64,000 nt of DNA from Patellaria atrata CBS 101060 (taxonomy: Eukaryota > Ascomycota > Dothideomycetes > Patellariales > Patellariaceae), in the NCBI GenBank assembly GCA_010093705.1, contig MU006102.1:128123-192122 (forward strand), written 5' to 3'. A program made the position numbers and the translations under genes. The notes under the pieces were generated by a model. The model made no database searches. It worked only from the letters and a program-made list of their open reading frames with translations, and had not been told where the DNA came from. This document shows positions 1-9,269 of this stretch, piece after piece (the stretch's first letter is position 1; every line of letters starts with the position of its first letter).

Positions 1-376
1 GACAAAGCGCCTTTATTATCTTCAGAGTAAGACATGTCATTGATAGTTGAAAGATCGGGTTGGTACGGCTTGTATAATCCCCAAAGCCCCTGAGTACCTC
101 GTGACTTTTCACACTGGTACCTAATGGTAAAGAGCAATTATTTTTTCTGAAGATGATAAATGCAATAAGAGAATAAAAGAAAAATGTCATTAGCATACTC
201 GACTAATAATGATTATCGAAATTAGAGTGTGCATATCAAATTGGAAGACGTAATAGTAACACTACGTTGTGGGTCTCTCGCAATATGAACGAAAGTAAAG
301 TTTAGGTTACCACGTGGAGATAGATGAATTTAAAAAAAATAAGATGGAATCACCATATGCAAGGGATGGAGAATAA
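1..376. other. 5' window edge, no gene recognised
   Basis: AT-rich sequence with no convincing reading frame. It may be the intergenic or intron sequence before the coding-like frame that opens at 377. No RNA gene or repeat was seen. Confidence 0.5.
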
Positions 377-961
377 TGTTGTACAAGGCGCCTAGCCACC
401 GTACATGTAGGCAAGCTCGCCTCGACTCTGCTTGCGCATAACAAATCATATCTCGACAAACAAGCAAACAACGATGGCAATTCCTCTCAGGATGAATACA
501 TCAATGTTCTTTCCTTCGAGAAAAATCCCTCTATTCCCAATGGCCAGGCCACTACGGGCCCAACGCGGAAGCCGATAACGGGCAGGCCGTTTCATGCCTC
601 ATACCCTCCCGCAAGAGCTACGCAACCGGTCCGAGTTGGCAACACGATATCATCTAAATGCATTTATTCGCCATCTTAGGTACGGTACCACCGTTGTAGC
701 CAATAGGGCCGAGTCACGTTGGACCGCACGACGGCATATTCGACCATGTCATCCGATAGGGAACCAAAGCTCACACCCAGCCATAGTCCCAATAATCCGA
801 ATAACAAGCAAAACACAAATTCAAGGAGGGTGGATGAGGAACATGTGACGATAAGAGCGGGGACACTCTATATGGCCTTCAACATGCTATGCTTCATGAT
901 TGCTGGAATCACGTTTGTGCAATATTCTGGAGACAGAAGCCCTCGACAAGGAGAAAGATGA
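377..961 (+). CDS. Unidentified coding-like frame, possibly one spliced gene
   Basis: One frame stays open over about 195 codons except for two TAG triplets at 677-679 and 704-706. A phase-0 intron at 629-706 (GTCCGA donor, CAATAG acceptor) would remove both, but the donor is weak. The first part is polar and rich in Asn, Ser, Pro and Gly. The second part carries a single hydrophobic segment (LYMAFNMLCFMIAGITFV), which suggests a one-pass membrane protein. There is no ATG near the 5' end of the frame: the first in-frame ATG is at 746, so a 5' exon would be needed, perhaps spliced at the TAG ending at 410. I do not recognise the family. It could be a small membrane protein gene, a pseudogene with two stops, or a chance open frame. 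Confidence 0.3.
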
Positions 962-1775
962 GGGCTGAAGGAGTGAACGATCAGCTCACATTAGTGACAG
1001 AACTTATGATAACGGGAATAAAAGCGGTTTGGATTTGTCAAAATGAAATGGAACAGATGGAAGAAAAAAAAAACATAGTTGGAATTTGACGCTCAGCAGA
1101 GCGGAGGAATAAAGTAGCGGTATATCTTGTGACGAGCCCAGGGTGGGTAGGAATCTTTTGGAACATATATGTAAGTCGATTTTGTACTCCTTTGGTAACC
1201 TTCTCTTAATTTTAATATTTTACTTAGCGCGAAGCAGATTCCTTTAGAGAAGCCCGGCGACCATTCAAGACCATTTCGAGGGCACTAAAATATCATTAGG
1301 ATGTACTTAGATAAAATATATAACTCGGTAAAGAAAGAAAGAAAGAAAGAGAGGAGAAGACTGTATTGAACAGGTGTCTCGTCAGTGGATTAGTACTTAC
1401 AGCAAAGCGATAATCCAAAACTATGTCTTACTTCTCACGGTTCGCACTATTCAGATGTGATTTACGTCCCAGTACTAGGCCCATGAGTATAGTTACTCGG
1501 GGAATCGAGGGTTGCTGCACGTTTGACGGACATTCAACGGGCCAGACCTACCATATACTTCGACAGCTCTCCTGAGAGATATGTGGTGTAGGCGGCTGTA
1601 CAGCTTGTCTGTTTATAGCCCGGACCCTTACGTACAGCACAATGGAGCGAGAGAGTATCTTTAACAGCAAACATACCGTATCTAAAAGGTGGGGCCGGAA
1701 GGGGGAGGCAGAAATGAAGTAGTTTTGGAGCATCGTGCAGTGACAGACATTGAGGATATCACTGGACGGGGACTC
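962..1775. other. Intergenic stretch
   Basis: No gene seen. It contains a GAAA microsatellite at 1330-1350 and a 10-bp palindrome GCTGTACAGC at 1595-1604. The right end is probably the 3' UTR of the minus-strand NSRP1-like gene. Confidence 0.5.
1330..1350. repeat. GAAA microsatellite
   Basis: About five tandem AAAG/GAAA units followed by an AG-rich tail. It is a simple repeat with no sign of function. Confidence 0.8.
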
Positions 1776-2990
1776 CTATCCAGACCCGCCTTTTGCTGCT
1801 GCAGCTTCCTTCTTTCGTTGCAAATATCTCTCCCTCGCGCTCCTAATATCGCCTTCAGTCTTGCGGCTTTTCGCAGAGTGTTCCAGTTTCCTGCGCTCTT
1901 CTGCTTCCTCATCGGCCGCTCTCTTCGAAGCTTGCTCTAACTGAGCTTCCATCATACGAGTCTGCCTCTCCCGCATAGCTTGCTTATTACTATTCTTCCA
2001 CTGATAGACATCCCTCTGGGGTTCTTGTTCCGCCGCGGCGGCCGAAACAACCGGCACATTCTTCGGCTTGGGTGCGATATTGAGACCAGCCGACAACATC
2101 TGTCGTTTATCCACCACCTCGCCATCGTCATTGATGGCGATATTCGCGCCCTTTGCATTCAACTCTCTAGCTAGCTCCGCGGCCGACCTTTCCCTGTCAG
2201 GTTCAGCTTCGACAACGATTTCGCCCAGTTTCGCCTTCTCCAGTGCCTCCATAGCTTCTTGATGCCTCTTCTCATCCTCCGCCATGACACTGCGATAGAA
2301 GCCCGTCATACCCTGACTTCGCATCTTCTTTTCTTCTGCCTCTTCCCTGTGCTTCTCCTCCTCCGCCGCTTTACGGAGCTCCGCCTGCTGTTCCTTATAC
2401 GCGGCTGTGACAAACTTCTCTTTATCGGCAAACTCGTCGCCTTCCTCATCTCTTTCTCGCTGGAGTACTTTATCCTTTGCGCGGAGCTGATCGCGTTTGC
2501 GTAATTCGGCTGCGGCGAGGAGGTTTGTCATGTACTTCGGCTTTCGCTCTGCTGCTTCGGCTTGAGAGGCGGCTTTTTTTACGGCTCTTTGGGCGTTGAG
2601 AGCATCGTATGCGGCGTCATAGTCGTATATCGAGGGATCAAGCGCTGTAGCTTCTTCGTTGTGCTTTCGTTGTGTCTGTAGTGTTGAAATGTTTGCATAC
2701 TGGTTCCGGGGTTGACTATCTCTATTTGGTGGTTTGGTAGGTGGCTCTGGTTTCGAAGTTTTGGACACTTTAGTCGTTTTTGATTTTATCGATGCTGGCT
2801 TTGGAACCTTGGAGGAATCATTTAAGTCCAATACGCCAATTTCCTCCGCCCCGTTCGAGGTCTTTGTCTCCGGTTCTGGATCAGAGTCATCGTCACCGAA
2901 TAGAGCTTTCTTTTTCACAGGCGCAGGGGTTGATTTTAGGGACTTTCCTGCGGGGTTTTTTTGTAAATTCAATCCAACTTTGAACGACAT
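1776..2990 (-). CDS. NSRP1/CCDC55-like nuclear speckle splicing regulator
   Basis: Single-exon gene of 404 residues. The N-terminal 95 residues are low-complexity and Lys/Ser/Pro-rich. Residues about 97-240 match the NSRP1 N-terminal (DUF2040) pattern: a DPSIYDYDAAYD motif, then a long Lys/Arg/Glu-rich coiled coil containing PKYMTNLL and ending near MTGFYRSVMAEDE. The C-terminal half is charged and helical, with further RR/ER-rich stretches at the end. Members of this family are nuclear RNA-binding or splicing regulators in animals; the fungal orthologue's role is inferred. The start is the first ATG, in MSFKVGLNL, which is typical for fungal members. It is divergent from the NFKBIL1-like gene, with 173 bp between the start codons, so the two probably share a promoter. 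Confidence 0.85.
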   Translation of the reverse strand: MSFKVGLNLQKNPAGKSLKSTPAPVKKKALFGDDDSDPEPETKTSNGAEEIGVLDLNDSSKVPKPASIKSKTTKVSKTSKPEPPTKPPNRDSQPRNQYANISTLQTQRKHNEEATALDPSIYDYDAAYDALNAQRAVKKAASQAEAAERKPKYMTNLLAAAELRKRDQLRAKDKVLQRERDEEGDEFADKEKFVTAAYKEQQAELRKAAEEEKHREEAEEKKMRSQGMTGFYRSVMAEDEKRHQEAMEALEKAKLGEIVVEAEPDRERSAAELARELNAKGANIAINDDGEVVDKRQMLSAGLNIAPKPKNVPVVSAAAAEQEPQRDVYQWKNSNKQAMRERQTRMMEAQLEQASKRAADEEAEERRKLEHSAKSRKTEGDIRSARERYLQRKKEAAAAKGGSG

Positions 2991-3163
2991 TGCAATGGTA
3001 ACCCTTAAGTGTCGTCTGAATAGAGGGTGTTCAGATTTTCCGTGGTACTAAAGTTGAGAACGTTTGCCAAGCCCAACTGCCGATTCAGAACGTCACCGCG
3101 AGTTTTGTTCAATAACTCTTAATACACCACAAACTTCTGACACACATTCCACGGACGTCTAAT
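2991..3163. promoter_or_regulatory. Bidirectional promoter between NSRP1-like and NFKBIL1-like genes
   Basis: 173 bp separate the two divergent start codons, so both 5' UTRs and both core promoters must lie here. No TATA box or recognised factor site stands out. Confidence 0.6.
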
Positions 3164-4147
3164 ATGGCGACCGAAGTAGAGTCCCCAACGCTATCACCAC
3201 AAAGTCAAAACGACTACAGCTCCACCCGCCCCTCGAAATTCCGCTTTAAGAGCAAACGCCCCCGTCCAGATGACGAGAGCGAAGAACCACATAGAACTAC
3301 CCACCGCAGACGACACACGCACCGTTCCCGTCACCCACACAACACTCGCGATGGCGACCACAAACCTCACCACCGTTCCAAGCGTTGCCGATCCTCATAC
3401 CATTCCTCGCTCTCCGACAACCCCGCGCTTTACGACAACACATACTCCGACTCCTCCACCGCCTTCCGCGAATCTCTCTTCGACGCCCTCGCCGACGAAG
3501 AAGGCGCCGACTACTGGTCTCACGTCTACGGACAGCCCATCCACATCTACCCCAACACCACGAGAGCGCCAAACGGGGAGCTCGAGCGCATGACCGACGA
3601 GGAGTATACTAAGTACGTGCGGGCGAGGATGTGGGAGAAGAGTCACCAGCACATTCGCGAGGAACGTCAACGGGAGCAGGATCGTAAGAAGAGGCAGAAG
3701 GAGTGGGAGAGAAAGAAGAGGGAAATGCGGAGAGATAGGGATGATTTTCAAGCGAGGGTGCAGGCAAGCCTTGCAAGAGGAGAGGAAAGACGAAATAGGA
3801 AACGATGGAGGGAGGTGTGGGAACGGTATACAAAGGGGTGGGAGGAACTATTGGCGAGGGGGGAGAAGGAGACGGAGGGGAAGGATGCTAGGATGCTGAT
3901 TCCGTGGCCTGTTGAATCGGGTAGATGGAAGGATATTGATAGGGAGGGTATCGAGAACTTTTTTCGAAATCAATCCGAGGAGAATAGCGTCACTACTGTC
4001 TTGAAAGTTGAGCGGGTGAGATGGCATCCGGATAAGATGCAGCATCGTTTTGGTCGACAACGCATCGATGAGGAAACACTTAAGTTAGTTACTGCTGTCT
4101 TTCAAGTCATTGATAGGTTGTGGTCAGAAGTGCGAGATAAGAAATGA
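3164..4147 (+). CDS. NFKBIL1-like protein (fungal IkappaBL family)
   Basis: Intronless, 327 residues. The N-terminus is His/Arg/Ser-rich (THRRRHTHRSRHPHNT) like an RS-type region. It is followed by an aromatic/acidic segment (DYWSHVYGQPIHIYP), a long Arg/Glu/Lys coiled coil (about residues 150-230), and a C-terminal module containing VRWHPDKMQHRFG. That motif is the J-domain-like C-terminal signature of NFKBIL1 proteins. Fungal homologues lack the ankyrin repeats of the animal protein, as here. Animal NFKBIL1 has been linked to splicing control; the function here is inferred. It is divergent from another predicted splicing-related gene. Confidence 0.75.
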   Translation: MATEVESPTLSPQSQNDYSSTRPSKFRFKSKRPRPDDESEEPHRTTHRRRHTHRSRHPHNTRDGDHKPHHRSKRCRSSYHSSLSDNPALYDNTYSDSSTAFRESLFDALADEEGADYWSHVYGQPIHIYPNTTRAPNGELERMTDEEYTKYVRARMWEKSHQHIREERQREQDRKKRQKEWERKKREMRRDRDDFQARVQASLARGEERRNRKRWREVWERYTKGWEELLARGEKETEGKDARMLIPWPVESGRWKDIDREGIENFFRNQSEENSVTTVLKVERVRWHPDKMQHRFGRQRIDEETLKLVTAVFQVIDRLWSEVRDKK

Positions 4148-4616
4148 ACGGCATGAGCTGTACCATCACATAGGCTCTTTTGCAAATAGTGGAATCCAAC
4201 ATGATGCTTCTGCTCACTAGTCTTATCTGTCCCATATAGAAGAGGATCAATATTTTACACTTGTGCTCTACAGATGCAATTGAGCAGGGATGATAGTCAA
4301 AAGAGACAACGCTAGACAGAACAGCCCAAGAGAAAACATTCCTGCGAAAGTATGCTCCATGCGGTCCCAGATAGTTCTTTAGTAGGGTTTGCTTTAGATA
4401 AAACGTACTCTGATATGCTCATCGAGGGAAAGTTTGAAATTCGGAGAACAAATCAGAACCCTCTGGTCGCACTGGAAATAGTCGAATTGATGAAATATAA
4501 ACATTCCGAGACTGATAGTACCCTAGGTACAGAAGTCGCACGGGACTGGTACTACAGGGCTTCCGAACCAGCGAAGCTAGCTGTGAATCGACAATTCAAG
4601 TAATGGTCAATTTCTC
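4148..4616. other. Convergent intergenic region
   Basis: It lies between the 3' ends of the NFKBIL1-like gene (+) and the LaeA-like gene (-). I see no gene in it; short frames here have no coding character. Confidence 0.6.
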
Positions 4617-6070
4617 TTATAACGGTTTGCGAGCGTACAACATGACACTTATTACGGTTAGCCCTTTGTGTAATCCTAAATTGTATTCTACTTACACATT
4701 TTGGTATGCATGGATAGAGCGGTCCTTCAACTCTGTTCTCGCCTTGGCAACGAGGATATCAACTTCATCTACAGACCAGCCCAACGCGCGTGTAAATGGA
4801 GCCAGACTGAAGGCTTTGTACCCTTCTAGCATGTTTGCACATGTAAACTACGCAGGTTAATAATTAACGAGTCTGAGGATAAGCTGTTAACTTACTTTGC
4901 CAATTTCTTTCATCCGTCGATCCTTCGGCCACGTATTGGAAGGCCGTTTATATATGCGCTCGACGATATCTGTGAAACCAGCTTCAGCAAGCCATTTCTT
5001 GTAATCTTCAGGGGTAGCTATGTGTCTCCCAAAAACGTCCATGGCTTGATAGAACGTCTTTTGCCACAAAACGGTTGAAGAATCTTCGCGTAATGTACCA
5101 TCGTCAGAATGCATCTCAGGGTCGCCTAAATCGTGTATTTCGATATATCCACCTGGCTTGAGAGTTCTGTATATGGAACTGAGCAGAGCTGAGTAGTCGT
5201 TTATACTACCAATAAGAAGCCGCCAGTGAATCAAATCAGCAAAGTTTTCTCTAAATGTCCAGACCTGTTCAATATCGTCAATCTGGAATTCTAGATTTGG
5301 AGGAACACTAGACGGATATCAGCAATACTCGGACATAGAAACCAGTATAGCACATACGCCAGTGGTTGGGTTGGTGAGAGATCAATGCCAATAACCCGAG
5401 CTCCTGGATTCTGGTCGGCAACATCCATCGCCCAAATACCTAGCTTCAACATCAGTATAAAAGGTGCATATGGGTTGGAATATATACCAGTTCCAGTTCC
5501 TAAGTCCATAATTACTTGCGGGTCTTCCACCGGAGCGTGAAAAAGCTTCCCTTCAAAGAGTAGATTAAACAGATGGTTTTCAAGGTCCATTCTGTCTAGC
5601 TCTTCCTAGATTGTGAAGTTAGAAGCGAAAGTAGACCGCATTAGGATGGATATTTCCATACCTCATCATTGGGGTAAAGATATTCTTTGCTATTCATTCA
5701 GTAACACTTCTGAATGTAACGGGTTTAACATAACCACACTCACTGCCCGCTTGGTAGCCATGGTATCTCCTGCTATTTCTCAGTATCAAAGTCACTCAAG
5801 TTGATCTACAATCGACTTACCTTCCATTTTCCATTTGGTATTTTTTCACCTCGGATAATAATGATGTGGTACTGCTTGCACTGTTGCGAACTTAGGAGAT
5901 CTGTCTAATTAGAAATTTCTGTGAATTGCGTACACATCTTCACCGAATGCTGAATCTGTATCATTCTCATCTACTTCGATATGCTGTGTACTAGTGTGGA
6001 TATCAAGAGCTGTAGGTATGTCTGGTTGCTCTGTCGAGGTTTGTGCAGCTTCTTGTGCGGAAGACGCCAT
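4617..6070 (-). CDS. LaeA-like SAM-dependent methyltransferase, nine exons
   Basis: Modelled by hand as exons 6070-5934, 5880-5821, 5766-5744, 5684-5662, 5605-5488, 5439-5358, 5307-4896, 4847-4696 and 4647-4617, giving 345 residues in continuous phase. The product has the family hallmarks in order. An acidic N-terminus (DENDTDSAFGED) is followed by a Ser/Thr run and YQMENGR-RYHGYQAG, then YPNDE-ELDRMDLENHLF. The SAM-binding motif I is VIMDLGTGTGIWAMDVA, followed by IGIDLSPTQP. The later motif LKPGGYIEIHDLG and a C-terminal end ELKDRSIHAY...YARKP complete it. LaeA-type proteins are nuclear regulators of secondary metabolism and development; many paralogues have unknown substrates. Two exons are only 23 nt. 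No biosynthetic cluster genes lie nearby, so a local regulatory role is not supported. Some short-exon boundaries are uncertain. Confidence 0.85.
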
Positions 6071-6636
6071 ATGGATATGTGAAAAGAGAATCCACTTGTG
6101 CTATTTGGGAGTATACAACTAAGAACGGGTTGTAAAGATATCCTAAGAAGTATTATTTGTGCGGAAGATAGCTTGAAAGCTGGCGGAAGGAGGCACTAAC
6201 TTATTAGCACCTGGTAAGGAACTCTACAGAGGTGTTGATACGGGAGAAAACCGAATGATCGAATCAGACAAAAGCTGGATGGAAGACGGCGGCAAGGCGA
6301 AAGTAGTATAAATTTTCAGCAAGTAGAAGATCTTGTCACGACCACTAGCGGTCACGGACATGGGACATGCACGAAAGGGCTGAAGAGTCTTGGATTTGAA
6401 TGCTGAGAGGGGGAACTATTCTTGCCCTCACTATCGCGTCTTACATGTACTGTATGTGTATGTACAAGCACTCTGGGAAGCAGCCGGGTCACAGAACTTT
6501 CCGGCCCATGCCGTGTCGGCGGACCAATGTTGAGTATGAATTCTTGTCGCTGACTGGGGAACTATGCGACCTTTGGACGCGTTGGGTTACTTTTCCGATC
6601 CATAAGATATCGGTTCATGGCGAATGTGGGAACAAG

Positions 6637-6727
6637 GGTTAAACTACAGATTGGTCATCGTATTAGCGGTCACGTGATCTCCGTCTTTTTTCAAATAAGA
6701 TGAGGTCCCTACCTAATAATATAATAA
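6637..6727 (+). repeat. Copy 1 of a dispersed AT-rich repeat
   Basis: It starts GGTTAAACTACAGATTGGTC and ends CCTACCTAATAATATAAT. It is matched by a second copy in the same orientation at 7136-7214. The copies differ mostly by C/T and G/A changes plus a short indel in the middle. They may be the ends of a small non-autonomous element or two independent insertions; the family is not recognised. Confidence 0.6.
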
Positions 6728-7135
6728 AATTATCTTATTTTCTATATCTTAATAGCTAAAAAAGAATCTAATAAACTTTTAATTATATATTTGAAAAAAA
6801 TTGAAAATTTTTGTCACGGTTTGGTACTTACAAACACACGTCCCGTGAACACGTGACCTTATCTCACCAGATGAGATCCCTTGGCATAACGATCACATCA
6901 ACGATCCTTCGTAGCCTGTAGATGACCAGTTCTAATATATTCGTTAATACTCAATATTGTTAGTTTATCTACTACGTTGACGTGCCCTTACAAATCCAAT
7001 TCGATTAGCTATAGCTACTACGTTATCATAATTACTCTTTTTAATAATATTTTATTAATATTTATATAATTATTTTTATATACTTTTATATTTAAAGATT
7101 AAAAAGGAGTAAGTAGCGGAGAATATAAGAATATA

Positions 7136-7214
7136 GGTTAAACTATAGATTAGTTATTATATTAGGCCTCGTCTTTGTTTAAATAAGACGAGGTCTCTAC
7201 CTAATAATATAATA
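7136..7214 (+). repeat. Copy 2 of the dispersed AT-rich repeat, with hairpin
   Basis: It starts GGTTAAACTATAGATTAGTT and ends CTACCTAATAATATAAT. It contains a perfect 9-bp inverted repeat, CCTCGTCTT at 7167-7175 and AAGACGAGG at 7185-7193. Longer imperfect arms (TATTATATTAGG / CCTAATAATATA) make most of the copy a weak hairpin. It is more AT-rich than copy 1, in the direction expected of C-to-T decay. Confidence 0.6.
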
Positions 7215-7862
7215 TACTTCTCTTCTCACACGAATGACTGCGCCGCTCGGCGGCGTGCAGAAGAAGTTCATCGTTTACTACTGTAGAAACACTGTTGCAG
7301 TACGGTTAATATTATCCCCATATAACTAATAAGACAGGGCAACAGTCGAGATGGTTATATAGTACCATCATTCATGTTCAAAGCATATGAAGAGTAAAAG
7401 GTAGCTTGAAAGACGGTAAGGTAAAGCATCCCATTGCCCTGTGCCCCGCACCAGCAAGAACTATCCTCGTATCAAGGGCACAATTGAATTGTAATTGCTG
7501 CGAGAGCGGGGAAGGGGGAGATGGATCTGCTCGAACTACGACGCAGCTCTAATCTATCTGGAAAAGAAAGATACGGTATGTCGTCTACGTAGTCAGCATG
7601 CGTGATTTACCGACTTTATCGGAAAGGATTGTGCTTGCACTGCATTGTACAGAACAGTACAGTATAATCAGCCCAAAGTAGCATGGCGACAAGGAAAGCC
7701 AAAGGACGGATCGGACTCAAAGACGTGCTACTGCCGGTATAACTAGATAACGTTAGAGTGACAGGTAGAGATCGACAATTATGCCACGTTTTCTTAGCCG
7801 AAGGAAGCATAGATGTGGCACAGTTGCGGCAAATCTTGCCATTTGGGCAATACAGTAATAAT

Positions 7863-7886
7863 TTTTGTACAGTCGACTGTACAAAA
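7863..7886. repeat. 24-bp perfect palindrome around TGTACAG
   Basis: Two 12-bp arms meet without a spacer: TTTTGTACAGTC (7863-7874) and its exact reverse complement (7875-7886). The core TGTACAG word recurs in other intergenic regions of the window. It could be a dimeric transcription-factor site or a hairpin; no adjacent gene clearly explains it. Confidence 0.75.
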
Positions 7887-8478
7887 GTAGAGTCGAGCTG
7901 GAGTACGGTGTAGTATAACATGGCCCTGCTTTATATCAAACAAATTCATCCTGATACATCTGTAGTTCATTCTTCGAGTTACTATAAGGTCTCGAACTTT
8001 GCTACAAATGACGCGAATAAGGCGTTCTGCTCAAAGGGTACAAGATACAGAGCAGTGCACTGAGTATGTTCTGACTAGTGATGAAAAGGAGATTAGAAAC
8101 GCTGAAAGTACTGATATCATGCCTTGATCTCTATGGGGACAGCTGAACGCAAACTGTAGTTGTACGAGTTTCGAACTGGGAATGAGGAATGTTTGGATTA
8201 TTCTGTGTTTAGAACTCTTCAAGCGTGCTTTATATCGTTAGATAATGTGCTTTTGCTTATCACTTTTGCGGTGGTTACTGCATTGCGGATATTAGGTCCT
8301 GTATATACGGAGTTAACTTGAGTCCCAATATCTCTCAGAACTGGTTGAAAATTGGCGAAACAGTGCCTTCCCGTCCTCATCCCTTTATGCAAGTCATCGC
8401 AAATGTATTAGTCCACCGGGTTCGAGGAGTGAATGGATGGCTCGAATGGTTACGTTCTAGGTATGCACAAAAGACTGT

Positions 8479-9038
8479 TTAGAGACCACCTTGGATAGCA
8501 AATGAGGACAGAATCAACACAAGAGTATTGACCAAGGCCCAGACGAACGGTATCCAGGTGGACATCCGGAAATATCCTGCGTTATAGACGGCTCCTAGCC
8601 TATAAGCAATTAGCAAGATTTAGAATTACTATAGCTTGAAACACCACTTACAAAGCTCCTACTACACTTCCGGCTATGAGTGCTTCTATTCCTGCAATGA
8701 AAAGGTATATAGCTGGTACTATCCATATTCCTATGAAGCCTCTCACACGTCCTTTACTGTCTTGGGCCCAATCAAATAGCTGAATTGCTACCGCATACCC
8801 ACTTGTAGCTAGATGGACGGTACCATAGAAGATGAAGGTCCAGTAAAGCGTAAAGCGCCAAATATCTGACGGATGATAGAGGTAGTATGCTTGGGGTCCC
8901 CGTACAGGGGTAGGCCAGTAGAGAGAAGGGAACGGAGGCGTCACATAGTCCAGAGGTGCCGGGAACGTGATACGCTGAACAAAGCTATATAATAATATTA
9001 GTAAAAATCGGTTTGGAATCAAGGGGACTGTACCTCAT
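8479..9038 (-). CDS. TMEM170-like multipass membrane protein
   Basis: Modelled as exons 9038-9034, 8984-8652 and 8599-8479, giving 152 residues. The first coding exon is only 5 nt (ATGAG), because the frame upstream of this ATG is closed. The product has a Pro-rich start (FPAPLDYVTPPFPSLYWP), then three hydrophobic helices: FTLYWTFIFYGTVHLATSGY, GIWIVPAIYLFIAGIEALIA with VVGALLGAVYNAG, and WIPFVWALVNTLVLILSSFA. This is the TMEM170 layout. Human TMEM170A is an ER/nuclear-envelope protein that shapes ER sheets; the role in fungi is inferred. It is divergent from PEX8 across a 231-bp gap. Confidence 0.8.
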
Positions 9039-9269
9039 TGAGCTGGAGTTCGTCGTTCACATTATCATATGTTCCTATCTGGGAGACAGGGAGAGTGCGG
9101 AAGCGCTGTTGATTCAGCGTCCGCCAAGAACCGAGGTCCAGCGCGTATGAACAGTATCACTGCAGGAATAACATCCAACCTGTATACAATGTTTATATAC
9201 CTATAAGCAATAACATGATTTGGGTGTGATTATGCGGAAGAAGGACCCGCGATCATTTAGTAATAGAAC
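9039..9269. promoter_or_regulatory. Bidirectional promoter between TMEM170-like and PEX8 genes
   Basis: 231 bp between divergent start codons must hold both promoters. No specific element is recognised. Confidence 0.5.

Larger units (their letters stand above)
6071..8478. other. Gene-poor AT-rich region with decayed repeats
   Basis: About 2.4 kb with no convincing gene. It contains the two related repeat copies at 6637-6727 and 7136-7214, very AT-rich sequence between them, a small GC-rich inverted repeat near 7241-7255 (CGCCG/CGGCG arms), and the 24-bp palindrome at 7863-7886. Short open frames at 6400-6642 and 7616-7921 show no protein-like features. Confidence 0.6.

Noticed and set aside
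4617-6070. LaeA-like gene as part of a secondary-metabolite cluster
   Set aside because: No polyketide synthase, NRPS, terpene synthase, P450 or efflux gene is present in the surrounding window.
6637-7214. Terminal repeats of an LTR or other virus-like element
   Set aside because: The segment is too short, holds no polymerase, integrase or capsid-like sequence, and has no visible primer-binding site; the family is left open.
7616-7921. 101-codon minus-strand open frame
   Set aside because: The composition is not protein-like, it overlaps the 24-bp palindrome, and it has no recognisable domain or splice context.
8400-8450. GGGTTCGAGG resembling a tRNA B-box
   Set aside because: No A-box, acceptor pairing or cloverleaf could be formed around it; it lies just past the 3' end of the TMEM170-like gene.
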